Source: Streptacidiphilus sp041262165
Lineage (GTDB): Bacteria > Actinomycetota > Actinomycetes > Streptomycetales > Streptomycetaceae
Reading direction: 5' to 3'
DNA length: 64,000 nt
Assembly (NCBI RefSeq): GCF_041262165.1
Contig: NZ_JBGCBY010000028.1
Location: forward strand, 57,033 to 121,032
Shown: positions 31,172 through 39,749 of the stretch, piece by piece
How positions within the stretch are numbered: position 1 is the first letter of the stretch
Layout of the letters: every line of letters starts with the position of its first letter
Translations under genes and position numbers: made by a program
The notes under the pieces: model-generated
Database searches by the model: none
Seen by the model: the letters and a program-made list of their open reading frames with translations, nothing else
Told to the model about the DNA's origin: nothing

Positions 31172-32872
31172 TCAGTAGAGGGCGACGCGGGTGTAGCGCC
31201 CCGCGGTGTCGAGGTCGGCCTCGATCCGGGCGGCCGTCTCCCGCAGCGCCGGAAGGAGTTCGGTGCGGCACTGCGCGGCCGTGCGGCGCCCGGCGTGCAT
31301 CGCGATGTTCGCCGCTGCCACCACCCGTCCGCCGCGGTCGTGGACGGGGACCGCGATCGAGCGCAGGCCCTCCTCCAGTTCCTGGTCGACCAGGGCGTAG
31401 CTGTCGCGTCCTGCCTGCCGTACCAGGGCGGCCAGCTCGGTGGGGGAGGTGACCGTGCTCCCGGTCAGGGGGTGCGGCGCGGTGGCCGCCAGCCGCGCGG
31501 CCTGCTCGTCCGCGGGCAGCCCGGCGAGGAGTACCCGGCCCATGGACGTCGCGTAGGCGGGCAGCCGGGTGCCGAGGGTGATGTTGACGCTCATGATCCG
31601 GGCGGTGGCGACGCGGGCGGTGTACTGGATGTCGTCGCCGTCCAGGACGGCCAGCGAGGCCGACTCGTGCACCTGGCCGACCAGGGCGGCGAGGTGCGGT
31701 TGCGCGATCTGGGGCAGGGTCAGCCGGGAGAGCGGGGCGAAGCCGAGGGCCAGGACCCGCGGGGTCGGCCGGAAGTCCTTCCCGTGCATGGTGACGTAGC
31801 CCAGGTGTTCCAGCGTGATCAGGGCGCGGCGCGCGGTGGCCCGGGGCAGTCCGGTGGCCAGGGCGACGGCGGTGAGCGGAAGTTCGGGCCGGTCGGCGCC
31901 GAACGCGGCGAGCACGGTCAGGCCCCGGGCGAGGGATTCGACGAACTCGGGACCCAGCTCCTGCTTGGACGCCGCCGTCCAACTAGCGAGCCCGTGCGAG
32001 GACGTGGGTGGCGCGGACGCGGGTGGCGCGAGTGGCGCCTGGCGGAGCTCCTGTTCCATCGCCGCCACGGTTTTCCGCAGGTGCGGCAGCACGGCGTCGC
32101 GCAGTGCGGCGGCGCTGTGCCGACTGGTGTGGCTGACCGCGCTCACCGCGCAGACCTGACGTCCGGTCAGATCGACTACAGGTAGCGCGAGGGCGACCAG
32201 TCCGGGTTCGATCAGCTGGTCGTCCAGAGACCAACCGCGTTCCCGGACGTCGGCGGTGCGGTCCCGGAAGGTCTCGCGAGTGCCCGTGCGCCCGGGCGGG
32301 ACGGCGGGGAAGCGGAGGTCCTCCGGGTCGGCGGCGCGCCGCTCGTGCCAGCGGGTCCAGTCGTCCGCGGTCCAGTCGACGGCGAACAGCGGGCCTGGAG
32401 CGGTGCGCTCGGCCGGGAGCAGGTCGCCGATGCGGAAGGTGAGGGACAGGGCGCGTCTGCGCGTGGCCTGGTGCACGAAGCGCACGCCGTCGAGATCCGG
32501 GACGGCGATGGACACCGACTCGTCGAGGCGGTCGGCGAGCCGGTCGGCGTGCGGGCCGAGCAGGTCGGGGAGGCGTACGGCGGCCAGGTAGGCGTTGCCG
32601 AGCTCCATCAGGCCGGGGGCGAGGATCGCGTCGCGGCCCTCCAGGCGCAGGTAGCCCATCCGCTCCAGGGTGCGGACCACCCGGTCCACGGTGGAGCGCG
32701 CGAGCGCGGTGGTCCGGGCCAGGTCGCCCAGGCTCTGCCGGCCGCCGGCGTCGGTCAGCCGGCGCAGGACGGCGATCCCGCGCATCAGCGGGCCCACGGC
32801 TTCAGCGGGCGCGGCGATGTCGGTGCTGGTCATGGGCGGCATCGGTTCTCCATTGGCGTCGACCTCGGGCAA
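31172..32872 (-). CDS. Fused double IclR-family regulator of the pca operon
   Basis: A 566-residue protein made of two complete IclR units in tandem: wHTH about 28-88 plus ligand domain about 95-272, then a linker rich in Ala/Pro/Ser (about 280-310), then a second wHTH about 315-375 and ligand domain about 385-560. IclR proteins such as PcaR/PcaU control protocatechuate and 4-hydroxybenzoate genes. It is divergent from pcaI with a 127-bp spacer carrying a 14-bp inverted repeat, so it very likely regulates pcaIJHGBL-pobA. One chain may serve as its own covalent dimer. Alternative starts within the first 15 residues (Met11, Met14) cannot be excluded. Confidence 0.88.
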   Translation of the reverse strand: MPEVDANGEPMPPMTSTDIAAPAEAVGPLMRGIAVLRRLTDAGGRQSLGDLARTTALARSTVDRVVRTLERMGYLRLEGRDAILAPGLMELGNAYLAAVRLPDLLGPHADRLADRLDESVSIAVPDLDGVRFVHQATRRRALSLTFRIGDLLPAERTAPGPLFAVDWTADDWTRWHERRAADPEDLRFPAVPPGRTGTRETFRDRTADVRERGWSLDDQLIEPGLVALALPVVDLTGRQVCAVSAVSHTSRHSAAALRDAVLPHLRKTVAAMEQELRQAPLAPPASAPPTSSHGLASWTAASKQELGPEFVESLARGLTVLAAFGADRPELPLTAVALATGLPRATARRALITLEHLGYVTMHGKDFRPTPRVLALGFAPLSRLTLPQIAQPHLAALVGQVHESASLAVLDGDDIQYTARVATARIMSVNITLGTRLPAYATSMGRVLLAGLPADEQAARLAATAPHPLTGSTVTSPTELAALVRQAGRDSYALVDQELEEGLRSIAVPVHDRGGRVVAAANIAMHAGRRTAAQCRTELLPALRETAARIEADLDTAGRYTRVALY

Positions 32873-32944
32873 CCGTAGTCAGTTCCCTCGGCCGACCGTT
32901 GACAGGCGCGAGCAGCGGGCGCAGACTCAGAAGCGAGTCAATCA

Positions 32945-32958
32945 TGAACTGTAGTTCA
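32945..32958. promoter_or_regulatory. Candidate IclR (Pca regulator) operator
   Basis: The near-perfect palindrome TGAACT-GT-AGTTCA lies 42-55 bases upstream of pcaI. It is followed by GTTCACCAGGCGAAC (32954-32968), whose ends form a second, overlapping repeat. GAAC/GTTC arms are usual in IclR-family sites. Confidence 0.65.
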
Positions 32959-32999
32959 CCAGGCGAACATCCTGCATGGTCCAGGCCGTAAGGATTTCT

Positions 33000-33782
33000 A
33001 TGGACAAGGTCAAGGCGACCGCTGCTGAGGCGGTTGCCGACATTGCTGACGGGTCGTCGTTGGCCGTCGGAGGGTTCGGCCTCAGCGGCGTGCCGAACGT
33101 GCTGATCCAGGCTCTTTTCGGGCAGGGCGCCGGCGATCTCGCGGTGGTGTCGAACAACTGCGGGGTGGACGGGGCGGGGCTGGGCCTGCTGCTGGCCGCG
33201 GGCCGGATCGCGCGGGTGACCGGCAGCTACGTGGGCGAGAACAAGGAGTTCGCGCGCCAGTACCTGGGCGGGGAGCTGGAGGTGGAGTTGATCCCGCAGG
33301 GCACGCTCGCGGAGCGGCTGCGGGCAGGGGGCTGCGGCATCCCCGGGTTCTTCACCCCGGCGGGTGTCGGTACCCAGGTCGCCGAGGGCGGCCTGCCGTG
33401 GCGCTACGCGGCCGACGGGAGTGTGGCGGTGGCGTCACCGCCGAAGGAGATCCGCGAGTTCGACGGCCTGCAGTACGTCCTGGAGCGCGGCATCACCACG
33501 GACTTCGCGCTGGTACGCGCGGCGAGGGGCGATCGGCACGGAAACCTGGTCTTTCGCCAGTCCGCGCGCAACTTCAATCCGCTCGCCGCCATGGCCGGAC
33601 GCGTCACCGTCGCCGAGGTCGAGGAACTGGTGGAGCCGGGCGTGCTGGGGCCGGACGAGATCCATCTGCCGGGTGTCTTTGTGCAGCGGGTGGTGCGACT
33701 GACGCCGGAACAGATCGCGGACAAGGGCATCGAACGGCGCACGATCTCCGCGCCTCCGGCACGAGAGACGGTGAGCGGCTGA
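33000..33782 (+). CDS. pcaI: 3-oxoadipate CoA-transferase subunit A
   Basis: A 260-residue alpha subunit of the succinyl-CoA:3-oxoadipate CoA-transferase, which activates 3-oxoadipate in the beta-ketoadipate pathway. Family marks are VGGFGLSGVPNVLIQAL near 22-38, NNCGVDGAGLGLLL, and IPGFFTPAGVGT. ATG 33000 follows AAGGA; an upstream GTG would cut into the operator. It is the first gene of the pca operon and overlaps pcaJ by one base (TGATG). Confidence 0.93.
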   Translation: MDKVKATAAEAVADIADGSSLAVGGFGLSGVPNVLIQALFGQGAGDLAVVSNNCGVDGAGLGLLLAAGRIARVTGSYVGENKEFARQYLGGELEVELIPQGTLAERLRAGGCGIPGFFTPAGVGTQVAEGGLPWRYAADGSVAVASPPKEIREFDGLQYVLERGITTDFALVRAARGDRHGNLVFRQSARNFNPLAAMAGRVTVAEVEELVEPGVLGPDEIHLPGVFVQRVVRLTPEQIADKGIERRTISAPPARETVSG

Positions 33783-34480
33783 TGGCCTGGAGCAGGGACG
33801 AGATGGCGGCTCGCGCCGCGACCGAGCTGCAGGACGGCAGCTACGTCAACCTGGGGATCGGGCTGCCGACGCTGGTGCCCAGCTTCCTGCCCGAGGGTGT
33901 GGACGTGGTGCTGCAGTCCGAGAACGGCATCCTGGGCGTCGGCCCGTACCCGACCGACGACGAGGTGGACCCCGATCTGATCAACGCGGGCAAGGAGACG
34001 GTGACGGTCCTGCCCGGAGCTTCGTTCTTCGACTCCGCGCTGTCGTTCGGCATGATCCGCGGCGGCCACATCGACGCCGCGATCCTCGGCGCGATGCAGG
34101 TGTCGGCCGGCGGCGACCTGGCCAACTGGATGATCCCGGGCCGGATGGTCAAGGGCATGGGCGGAGCCATGGACCTGGTCCACGGCGCCCGCAGGGTCAT
34201 CGTGCTGATGGAACACACGGCCAAGGACGGCTCGCCGAAGATCGTGCAGGAGTGCTCGCTGCCGCTGACCGGCCGCGCCTGCGTGCACCGGATCATCACC
34301 GACCTCGGCGTCCTCGACATCACCCCCGGCGGTCTGGTCCTGGTGGAGACCGCCCCCGGCGTCAGCGCGGACGAGATCGTCGCGCGGACGGCGGCGCCCG
34401 TTGAGGCAGGCCGAGTGAAGTCAGGCCGTGTGAAGTCAGGCCGTGTGAAGGCAGGCCGTGTGACGGCAGGCCGGCCATGA
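33782..34480 (+). CDS. pcaJ: 3-oxoadipate CoA-transferase subunit B
   Basis: A 232-residue beta subunit. The catalytic glutamate lies in VVLQSENGILGVGP, and NLGIGLPTLVP and GGHIDAAILGAMQVS are typical. It partners PcaI to make 3-oxoadipyl-CoA. The family fold ends near residue 210; an extra basic tail follows (RVKSG/RVKAG/RVTAG units), encoded by a 15-bp tandem repeat, so the C-terminus is longer than usual. The start overlaps pcaI and the stop overlaps pcaH. Confidence 0.92.
   Translation: MAWSRDEMAARAATELQDGSYVNLGIGLPTLVPSFLPEGVDVVLQSENGILGVGPYPTDDEVDPDLINAGKETVTVLPGASFFDSALSFGMIRGGHIDAAILGAMQVSAGGDLANWMIPGRMVKGMGGAMDLVHGARRVIVLMEHTAKDGSPKIVQECSLPLTGRACVHRIITDLGVLDITPGGLVLVETAPGVSADEIVARTAAPVEAGRVKSGRVKSGRVKAGRVTAGRP
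34408..34475. repeat. 15-bp tandem repeat at the 3' end of pcaJ
   Basis: Four units (consensus AGGCCGTGTGAAGTC) start at 34408, 34423, 34438 and 34453, with a partial fifth at 34468. The repeat stays in frame and adds a Gly-Arg-Val-Lys-type tail to PcaJ. Confidence 0.85.
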
Positions 34481-35241
34481 CACCCACTCAGCGGGACATC
34501 GACCGGGAGATCGCGACCGAGAGCCAGGCGTACGCGAAGGAGCTCGCCGACGGAGGCCCGGCCCTCCATCACCCCTCCCGGGGGTACGCGCCCTACCGCA
34601 GCAGCGTGCTGCGCCACCCCCGGCAGCCCCCGATCGCGGTGCGGGACCCGGACGCGATCGAGCTGTCCGGTCCCGTCTTCGGCGTCACCGATATCACCGA
34701 CCTGGACGCCGACCTGACCCGCCAGCACACCGGCGAACCGCTGGGCGAGCGGATCACCGTCACCGGTCGCGTCCTGGACCGCTCCGGACGGCCGGTGACC
34801 AGCCAGCTGGTGGAGATCTGGCAGGCCAACGCCTCCGGCCGGTACGCCCACCGGCGCGACCAGCACCCGGCCCCGTTGGACCCCAACTTCAGCGGAGTCG
34901 GCCGCTGCCTGACGAACGACCGGGGTGAGTACTCCTTCACCACCGTCAAGCCCGGCGCCTACCCCTGGCGCAACCACGAGAACGCCTGGCGCCCCGCCCA
35001 CATCCACTTCTCGCTCTTCGGCGCCGCGTTCACCCAGCGCCTGGTCACCCAGATGTACTTCCCTGGAGACCCGCTCTTCCGCTACGACCCCATCCTGCAG
35101 TCCGTCACCGACGAGGACGCCCGCCGGCGTCTCGTCGCGATTTACGACCACGACCTGTCCACGCCGGAGTGGTCGCTCGGCTACCGCTGGGACATCGTCC
35201 TCGACGGCCCCTCCGCCACCTGGATCGAGGAGGGCCGATGA
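34477..35241 (+). CDS. pcaH: Protocatechuate 3,4-dioxygenase beta subunit
   Basis: A 254-residue subunit that carries the non-haem Fe(III) of the intradiol dioxygenase, which opens protocatechuate to 3-carboxy-cis,cis-muconate. All four ligands are visible: Tyr123 (GRYAH), Tyr162 (GAYPW), His175 and His177 (PAHIHF). The intradiol signature spans about 95-125. ATG 34477 overlaps the pcaJ stop by 4 bases and the stop overlaps pcaG by 4, so the two dioxygenase subunits are made together. Confidence 0.95.
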   Translation: MTPTQRDIDREIATESQAYAKELADGGPALHHPSRGYAPYRSSVLRHPRQPPIAVRDPDAIELSGPVFGVTDITDLDADLTRQHTGEPLGERITVTGRVLDRSGRPVTSQLVEIWQANASGRYAHRRDQHPAPLDPNFSGVGRCLTNDRGEYSFTTVKPGAYPWRNHENAWRPAHIHFSLFGAAFTQRLVTQMYFPGDPLFRYDPILQSVTDEDARRRLVAIYDHDLSTPEWSLGYRWDIVLDGPSATWIEEGR

Positions 35242-35798
35242 CGCTCCCCACGCCGTCGCAGACCGTCGGACCGTTCTACGGCTACGCCCTGCCCTTCCCC
35301 GATGGCGGCAACCTGGCCACGGCCGCCGCTCCCGGTGCCATCACCGTGCACGGAACCGTCCACGACGGCGCGGGCCAACCGGTCCCCGACGCGCTGCTGG
35401 AGGTCTGGCAGCCCGCTCCCGACGGCTCACGCGCCGGCCGGCCCGGCTCGATGCGCCGGGACCAGGTCACCGGCGGCTTCCTGGGGCGCAACGGGATCGA
35501 CTTCACCGGCTTCGGGCGGGTGGCCACCGACCACGACGGCCACTACACCCTGCGCACCCTCCCGCCGGGTGGGGCCCCGTACCTGGCGGTGTGCGTCTTC
35601 GCCCGAGGGCTGCTGCACCACCTCTACACCCGCGCCTATCTGACCGACCATCCGCTCCACGCCACCGACCCGCTGCTCGCAGCGCTGGTCGCGCAACGGC
35701 GAGCGTCGCTGGAGTCCGTGCGCGAGGACGAGAACATGTACCGCTTCGACATCCACCTGCAGGGGGAGAAGGAGACGACGTTCCTTGCCTTCGACTGA
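35238..35798 (+). CDS. pcaG: Protocatechuate 3,4-dioxygenase alpha subunit
   Basis: A 186-residue structural partner of PcaH. It begins with PTPSQTVGPFYGYALPF, the standard alpha-subunit opening, and contains the intradiol segment VPDALLEVWQPAPDG, but lacks the iron-ligand set, as expected. ATG 35238 overlaps the pcaH stop by 4 bases. The 3' end overlaps the next gene by 14 bases. Confidence 0.95.
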   Translation: MTLPTPSQTVGPFYGYALPFPDGGNLATAAAPGAITVHGTVHDGAGQPVPDALLEVWQPAPDGSRAGRPGSMRRDQVTGGFLGRNGIDFTGFGRVATDHDGHYTLRTLPPGGAPYLAVCVFARGLLHHLYTRAYLTDHPLHATDPLLAALVAQRRASLESVREDENMYRFDIHLQGEKETTFLAFD

Positions 35799-37200
35799 AA
35801 CCCCCCAGGAACCCCCCCAGCTCCCCGACGACGTCGGCCTGCTGTCGCCGGCTGCGGCGGGCTCGGCCGTGGCCGCGGTGACCGGGGATGCCGCCGTGCT
35901 GCAGGCGATGCTGACGGCGGAGGCCGCGCTGGTCCGCGCCCAGGTCGAACTCGGCCTGGCGCCCGGCTCCGCCGCCGACGCCGTCACCGCCGCGGCCACC
36001 CGTCACGATCTCGGTGGCTTCGACCTGCGCAGCCTGGCCCGGCGGGCCCGCTCCGGCGGCAACCCGGTCATCCCGCTGGTCGCCGATCTGACCGCGGCCG
36101 TGGCCGCGGCGGACCCGGATGCGGCCGCCTACGTCCATCGGGGCGCCACCAGCCAGGACATCATGGACACCGCCCTGATGCTGGTCGCCGCCACAGCCCT
36201 GGACCTGACCCTTGCCGACCTGGACCGCACCGCGACGGCCCTGGCCCGGCTCGCGACCGAGCACCGCGACACGGTGATGCCCGGACGCACCCTCACCCAG
36301 CACGCGGTACCGACCACCTTCGGTCTCAAGGCGGCCGGTTGGCGCAGCCTGGTCCTGGACGCCCGCGCCCGACTCGCCGCGACCCGCGCCGCACTGCCGG
36401 CCCAACTCGGCGGCGCGGCCGGAACCCTCGCGGCGTTCCACGCCTACGCCGAGGCGGACGGCGCCGCCCCGGATCCGGAGCTGGGCCTGCGACTGCTCGC
36501 CGCCTACGCCCGGCAGACCGGCCTCGCCGAGCCCGCCCTGCCCTGGCACGCGCTGCGCACCCCGGTGGCCGACCTCGGCGCGGCGCTGGCCTTCAGCTCC
36601 GGCGCGCTCGGCAAGATCGCGGCGGACGTCCTCACCCTGTCCCGCACCGAGATCGGAGAACTGGGGGAGGGCAGCGGCGGAGGCTCCTCGGCCATGCCGC
36701 ACAAGGCCAACCCCGTGCGCGCGACGCTGATCGCGGCGACGGCCCGTCAGGTCCCGGCCCTGGCCTGCGTTCTGTTCGGCTCGCTGGTCGCCGAGGACGA
36801 GCGCCCGGCCGGTGCGTGGCACGCCGAGTGGCAGCCGTTGCGCGAGGCACTGCGGCTGGTCGGCGGGGCCGCCCGGGACGCGGCCGAGCTCACCGAGGGA
36901 CTGCGCGTCCACCCGCACCGCATGCGGACGAACCTCGACCAGACCGATGGTCTGATCGTCACCGAGCACCTCGCCGCGGCCTTCGGCGCCCTGATCGGTC
37001 GCGGCCAGGCCAAGAAGGCGCTGTCCCGCGCCTCGGTCCGCGCTCTGGAGCAGGGTCGCGGCCTGGACCAGGCCCTCGCGGCCCAGCCCGAGTTGGCGGG
37101 CCTGCTGACCGAGCACCGGATGCGCGAACTGACCGATCCCGCAAGGTATCTGGGCTCGTCCGGAGCCCTGGTGGACCGTGCTCTCAGGGAGGCGCCGTGA
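35785..37200 (+). CDS. pcaB: 3-carboxy-cis,cis-muconate cycloisomerase
   Basis: A 471-residue enzyme of the fumarase/aspartase superfamily that lactonises 3-carboxymuconate to 4-carboxymuconolactone. The superfamily signature GGGSSAMPHKANPV is near 295-306, and the N-terminal active-site segment RGATSQDIMDTALML near 113-127. TTG 35785 is the likely start (GGAG about 10 bases upstream); the true start could be slightly further in. Its stop overlaps the GTG of the next gene. Confidence 0.93.
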   Translation: MPSTETPQEPPQLPDDVGLLSPAAAGSAVAAVTGDAAVLQAMLTAEAALVRAQVELGLAPGSAADAVTAAATRHDLGGFDLRSLARRARSGGNPVIPLVADLTAAVAAADPDAAAYVHRGATSQDIMDTALMLVAATALDLTLADLDRTATALARLATEHRDTVMPGRTLTQHAVPTTFGLKAAGWRSLVLDARARLAATRAALPAQLGGAAGTLAAFHAYAEADGAAPDPELGLRLLAAYARQTGLAEPALPWHALRTPVADLGAALAFSSGALGKIAADVLTLSRTEIGELGEGSGGGSSAMPHKANPVRATLIAATARQVPALACVLFGSLVAEDERPAGAWHAEWQPLREALRLVGGAARDAAELTEGLRVHPHRMRTNLDQTDGLIVTEHLAAAFGALIGRGQAKKALSRASVRALEQGRGLDQALAAQPELAGLLTEHRMRELTDPARYLGSSGALVDRALREAP

Positions 37201-38372
37201 CCAGCCCCGTACTGCACCACCGGGCCGACGGCGCTCAGGACGGCCCGCCGCTGCTGCTCGGACCCTCGCTCGGGACCTCTCTCGCCGTCTGGGAGCCCCA
37301 GGTCGCGGCGCTGGCCAGGCGGCACCGGGTGGTGCGTTGGGACCTGCCCGGTCACGGCGGCTCGCCCGCCGACCTGCTGCCCGCGGCGCGGTCCGAGGGC
37401 GGCACGACCGTCGCCGATCTGGGCCGCCTGGTGCTCGGCCTCGCAGACTCCCTGCGCATCGAGCGTTTCGCCTATGCGGGCATTTCGCTCGGGGGCGCCG
37501 TGGGCCTGTGGCTCGCGATCCACCATCCCCGACGGGTGAGCTCCCTGGCGCTGGTCTGCTCCTCGGCGCACTTCGGCGAGCCGGAACCGTGGCGCGAACG
37601 CGCGGCTCTGGTGCGGAAGGAGGGCACCGAGCCGCTCACCGCCACAGCCCCGGCCCGCTGGTTCACGCCCGGCTTCGGTGCTGGTGCGGGTGCGGCTGCT
37701 GGGGCCGGGCTCGTCGAGGACCTGCGCGCCGCCGATCCAGCCGGCTACGCGGCCTGCTGCGACGCCCTCGCCGCCTACGACCTGCGGTCCGAGCTGCACC
37801 GCGTCGCCGCCCCCACCCTCGTCGTCGCCGGACGCGACGACCCCGCCACCCCGCCCGCGCACGCCCGCGAGCTGGCCGACGGCATCCCCGGCGCGAGCCT
37901 CACCGAGGTCGCCGGGGCCGCCCACCTGGCGGGCGTCGAGAAGCCCGGGCCGGTCCTGGCCGCGCTGCTGGAGCAGCTGACCGCGTCGCGTGGCGACGAG
38001 GGCTCGCGCCACGCGGCCGGGATGACCGTGCGCCGCGCTGTCCTGGGCGACGCCCACGTGGACCGGGCCCAGGCCCGGACCACCGACTTCACTGCCCCCT
38101 TCCAGGACTTCATCACCCGCTACGCCTGGGGTGAGATCTGGACCCGTCCGGGCCTGGACCGCCGCACGCGCAGCTGCATCACCCTCACCGCGCTGGTGGC
38201 CGGAGGCCACCACCAGGAGTTGGCCATGCATCTGCGGGCCGCCCTACGCAATGGCCTGACCAGCGACGAGATCCAGGAAGTGCTGCTCCAGAGTGCTGTC
38301 TACTGCGGCGTCCCGGCGGCCAACGCCGCCTTCGCGATCGCCGACCGCACCCTTCGTGAGGATGACAACTGA
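37197..38372 (+). CDS. pcaL: Fused 3-oxoadipate enol-lactonase/4-carboxymuconolactone decarboxylase
   Basis: A 391-residue fusion of PcaD and PcaC. Residues about 5-262 form an alpha/beta hydrolase with nucleophile Ser97 (GISLGG) and acid/base residues later (AGRDDP; GAAHLAG). Residues about 275-390 form the carboxymuconolactone decarboxylase domain (FQDFITRYAWGEIW, RTRSCITL, GLTSDEIQEVLLQ, YCGVPAAN). The protein thus carries out two successive steps to 3-oxoadipate. PcaL fusions are known from Rhodococcus and Streptomyces. GTG 37197 overlaps the pcaB stop by 4 bases. Confidence 0.94.
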   Translation: MTSPVLHHRADGAQDGPPLLLGPSLGTSLAVWEPQVAALARRHRVVRWDLPGHGGSPADLLPAARSEGGTTVADLGRLVLGLADSLRIERFAYAGISLGGAVGLWLAIHHPRRVSSLALVCSSAHFGEPEPWRERAALVRKEGTEPLTATAPARWFTPGFGAGAGAAAGAGLVEDLRAADPAGYAACCDALAAYDLRSELHRVAAPTLVVAGRDDPATPPAHARELADGIPGASLTEVAGAAHLAGVEKPGPVLAALLEQLTASRGDEGSRHAAGMTVRRAVLGDAHVDRAQARTTDFTAPFQDFITRYAWGEIWTRPGLDRRTRSCITLTALVAGGHHQELAMHLRAALRNGLTSDEIQEVLLQSAVYCGVPAANAAFAIADRTLREDDN

Positions 38373-39559
38373 TGCGCCACACCACGGTCGGCATCATCGG
38401 CGGCGGGCCCTCCGGCCTGCTGCTCGCCCGCCTGCTGCACCGGGCCGGGATCGACAGCGTCGTGCTGGAGAGCCGGGACCGCACCTACGTCGAGCAGCGC
38501 CAGCGCGCCGGCATCCTGGAGCAGGCCACCGTGGATGCGCTGCGCGCGGCCGGCGCGGGCGAGCGGCTGGATCGCGAGGGGCTGGTCCACCACGGCATCG
38601 AGCTGCGCTTCGACGGTCGCGCGCACCGCATCGACTTCCCGGCCCTGACCGGCGGGCGCAGCGTGATGGTGTACGCGCAGACCGAGGTGGTCAAGGACCT
38701 GATAGCCCTGCAACTCGGCGAGGGCGGCCCGCTGCTGTTCGAGGCCCAGGCGCACGCGGTCGAGGGCGCGGACACCGATCGCCCCCGGGTCCACTACACC
38801 CACCAGGGCCGCGAGCAGACCCTGACCTGCGAATACGTGGTGGGCTGCGACGGGTTTCACGGCGTTGCCAAGGACGCGCTCCCGGAAGGCGTGCGGCGCA
38901 GCTACGAGCGCTCCTACCCCTACTCGTGGCTGGGCGTCCTCGCTGACGTCGCGCCGTCCTACGACGAGCTGATCTACGCCCACTCGCCGCGCGGCTTCGC
39001 CCTGGGCAGCCTGCGCTCACCCTCCGTCAGCCGGCTCTATCTGCAGGTTCCCATCGGGACCGACCCCGCCGACTGGCCCGACGAGCGGATCTGGGACGAA
39101 CTCGACGCCCGCTTCGCCCTCGGCACGCCCTGGACTCTGCGGCGCGGCCCGATCACGGCCAAGTCCGTCCTGCCGCTGCGCAGCCACGTCACCGAGCCGA
39201 TGCGCTACGGCCGGGTGTTCCTGGCCGGCGACGCGGCCCATATCGTCCCGCCCACCGGGGCCAAGGGCCTGAACCTGGCCGCCGCCGACGTCGTCGTCCT
39301 GGCCCGCGCGTTCGCGCAGCTCAAGGACAGCGGGTCCGCGGAGCTGCTGGACGCCTACTCCGCCACCTGCTTGCGCCGGGTCTGGCGTGCCGAGCACTTC
39401 TCGTACTTCATGACCTCGACCCTGCACACCGACCCCGGCCAGAGCCCGTTCGAGACCCGGCTGCAGCTCTCCCAGCTGGAACGCATCGCGTCGTCCGGGC
39501 ACGCCGCCGCCGAGCTCGCCGAGAACTACGCAGGACTGCCCATCGGCTCGGACGCCTGA
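38372..39559 (+). CDS. pobA: 4-hydroxybenzoate 3-monooxygenase
   Basis: A 395-residue flavin monooxygenase that turns 4-hydroxybenzoate into protocatechuate, the substrate of PcaHG. The FAD motif GGGPSG is at 10-15, followed by ESRDRTYVEQRQRAGILE; the substrate-binding DG region and GDAAHIVPPTGAKGLN near 285-300 are intact. ATG 38372 overlaps the pcaL stop by one base, making it the last gene of the operon. In many bacteria pobA has its own regulator; here it appears to share the pca promoter. Confidence 0.94.
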   Translation: MRHTTVGIIGGGPSGLLLARLLHRAGIDSVVLESRDRTYVEQRQRAGILEQATVDALRAAGAGERLDREGLVHHGIELRFDGRAHRIDFPALTGGRSVMVYAQTEVVKDLIALQLGEGGPLLFEAQAHAVEGADTDRPRVHYTHQGREQTLTCEYVVGCDGFHGVAKDALPEGVRRSYERSYPYSWLGVLADVAPSYDELIYAHSPRGFALGSLRSPSVSRLYLQVPIGTDPADWPDERIWDELDARFALGTPWTLRRGPITAKSVLPLRSHVTEPMRYGRVFLAGDAAHIVPPTGAKGLNLAAADVVVLARAFAQLKDSGSAELLDAYSATCLRRVWRAEHFSYFMTSTLHTDPGQSPFETRLQLSQLERIASSGHAAAELAENYAGLPIGSDA

Positions 39560-39749
39560 GCAGCGGTCGAGATCATCTGCGAGCCCGCTGCCGCTGCCCT
39601 GCACTGCTCCGCACACGACCTGCCCTCCAGGCGGGACCCGCGGGTGAGGGCGCGACTGGCTGGTTGTGCATGATGTCCACCATGACCGATTCCCTCGTAG
39701 CCGCCGGCCGCGCACCGCTGCAGCCGGACCCCGCACAGGGGGATCACAC

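Noticed and set aside
31065..31982. Extension of the ATP-grasp frame into the IclR region
   Set aside because: The extra part is antisense-like Arg/Pro-rich sequence in another frame of the real IclR gene; ATG 31064 has a good ribosome site.
34408..34475. Short regular repeats as a possible CRISPR array
   Set aside because: Units are contiguous with no spacers and lie inside pcaJ in frame.
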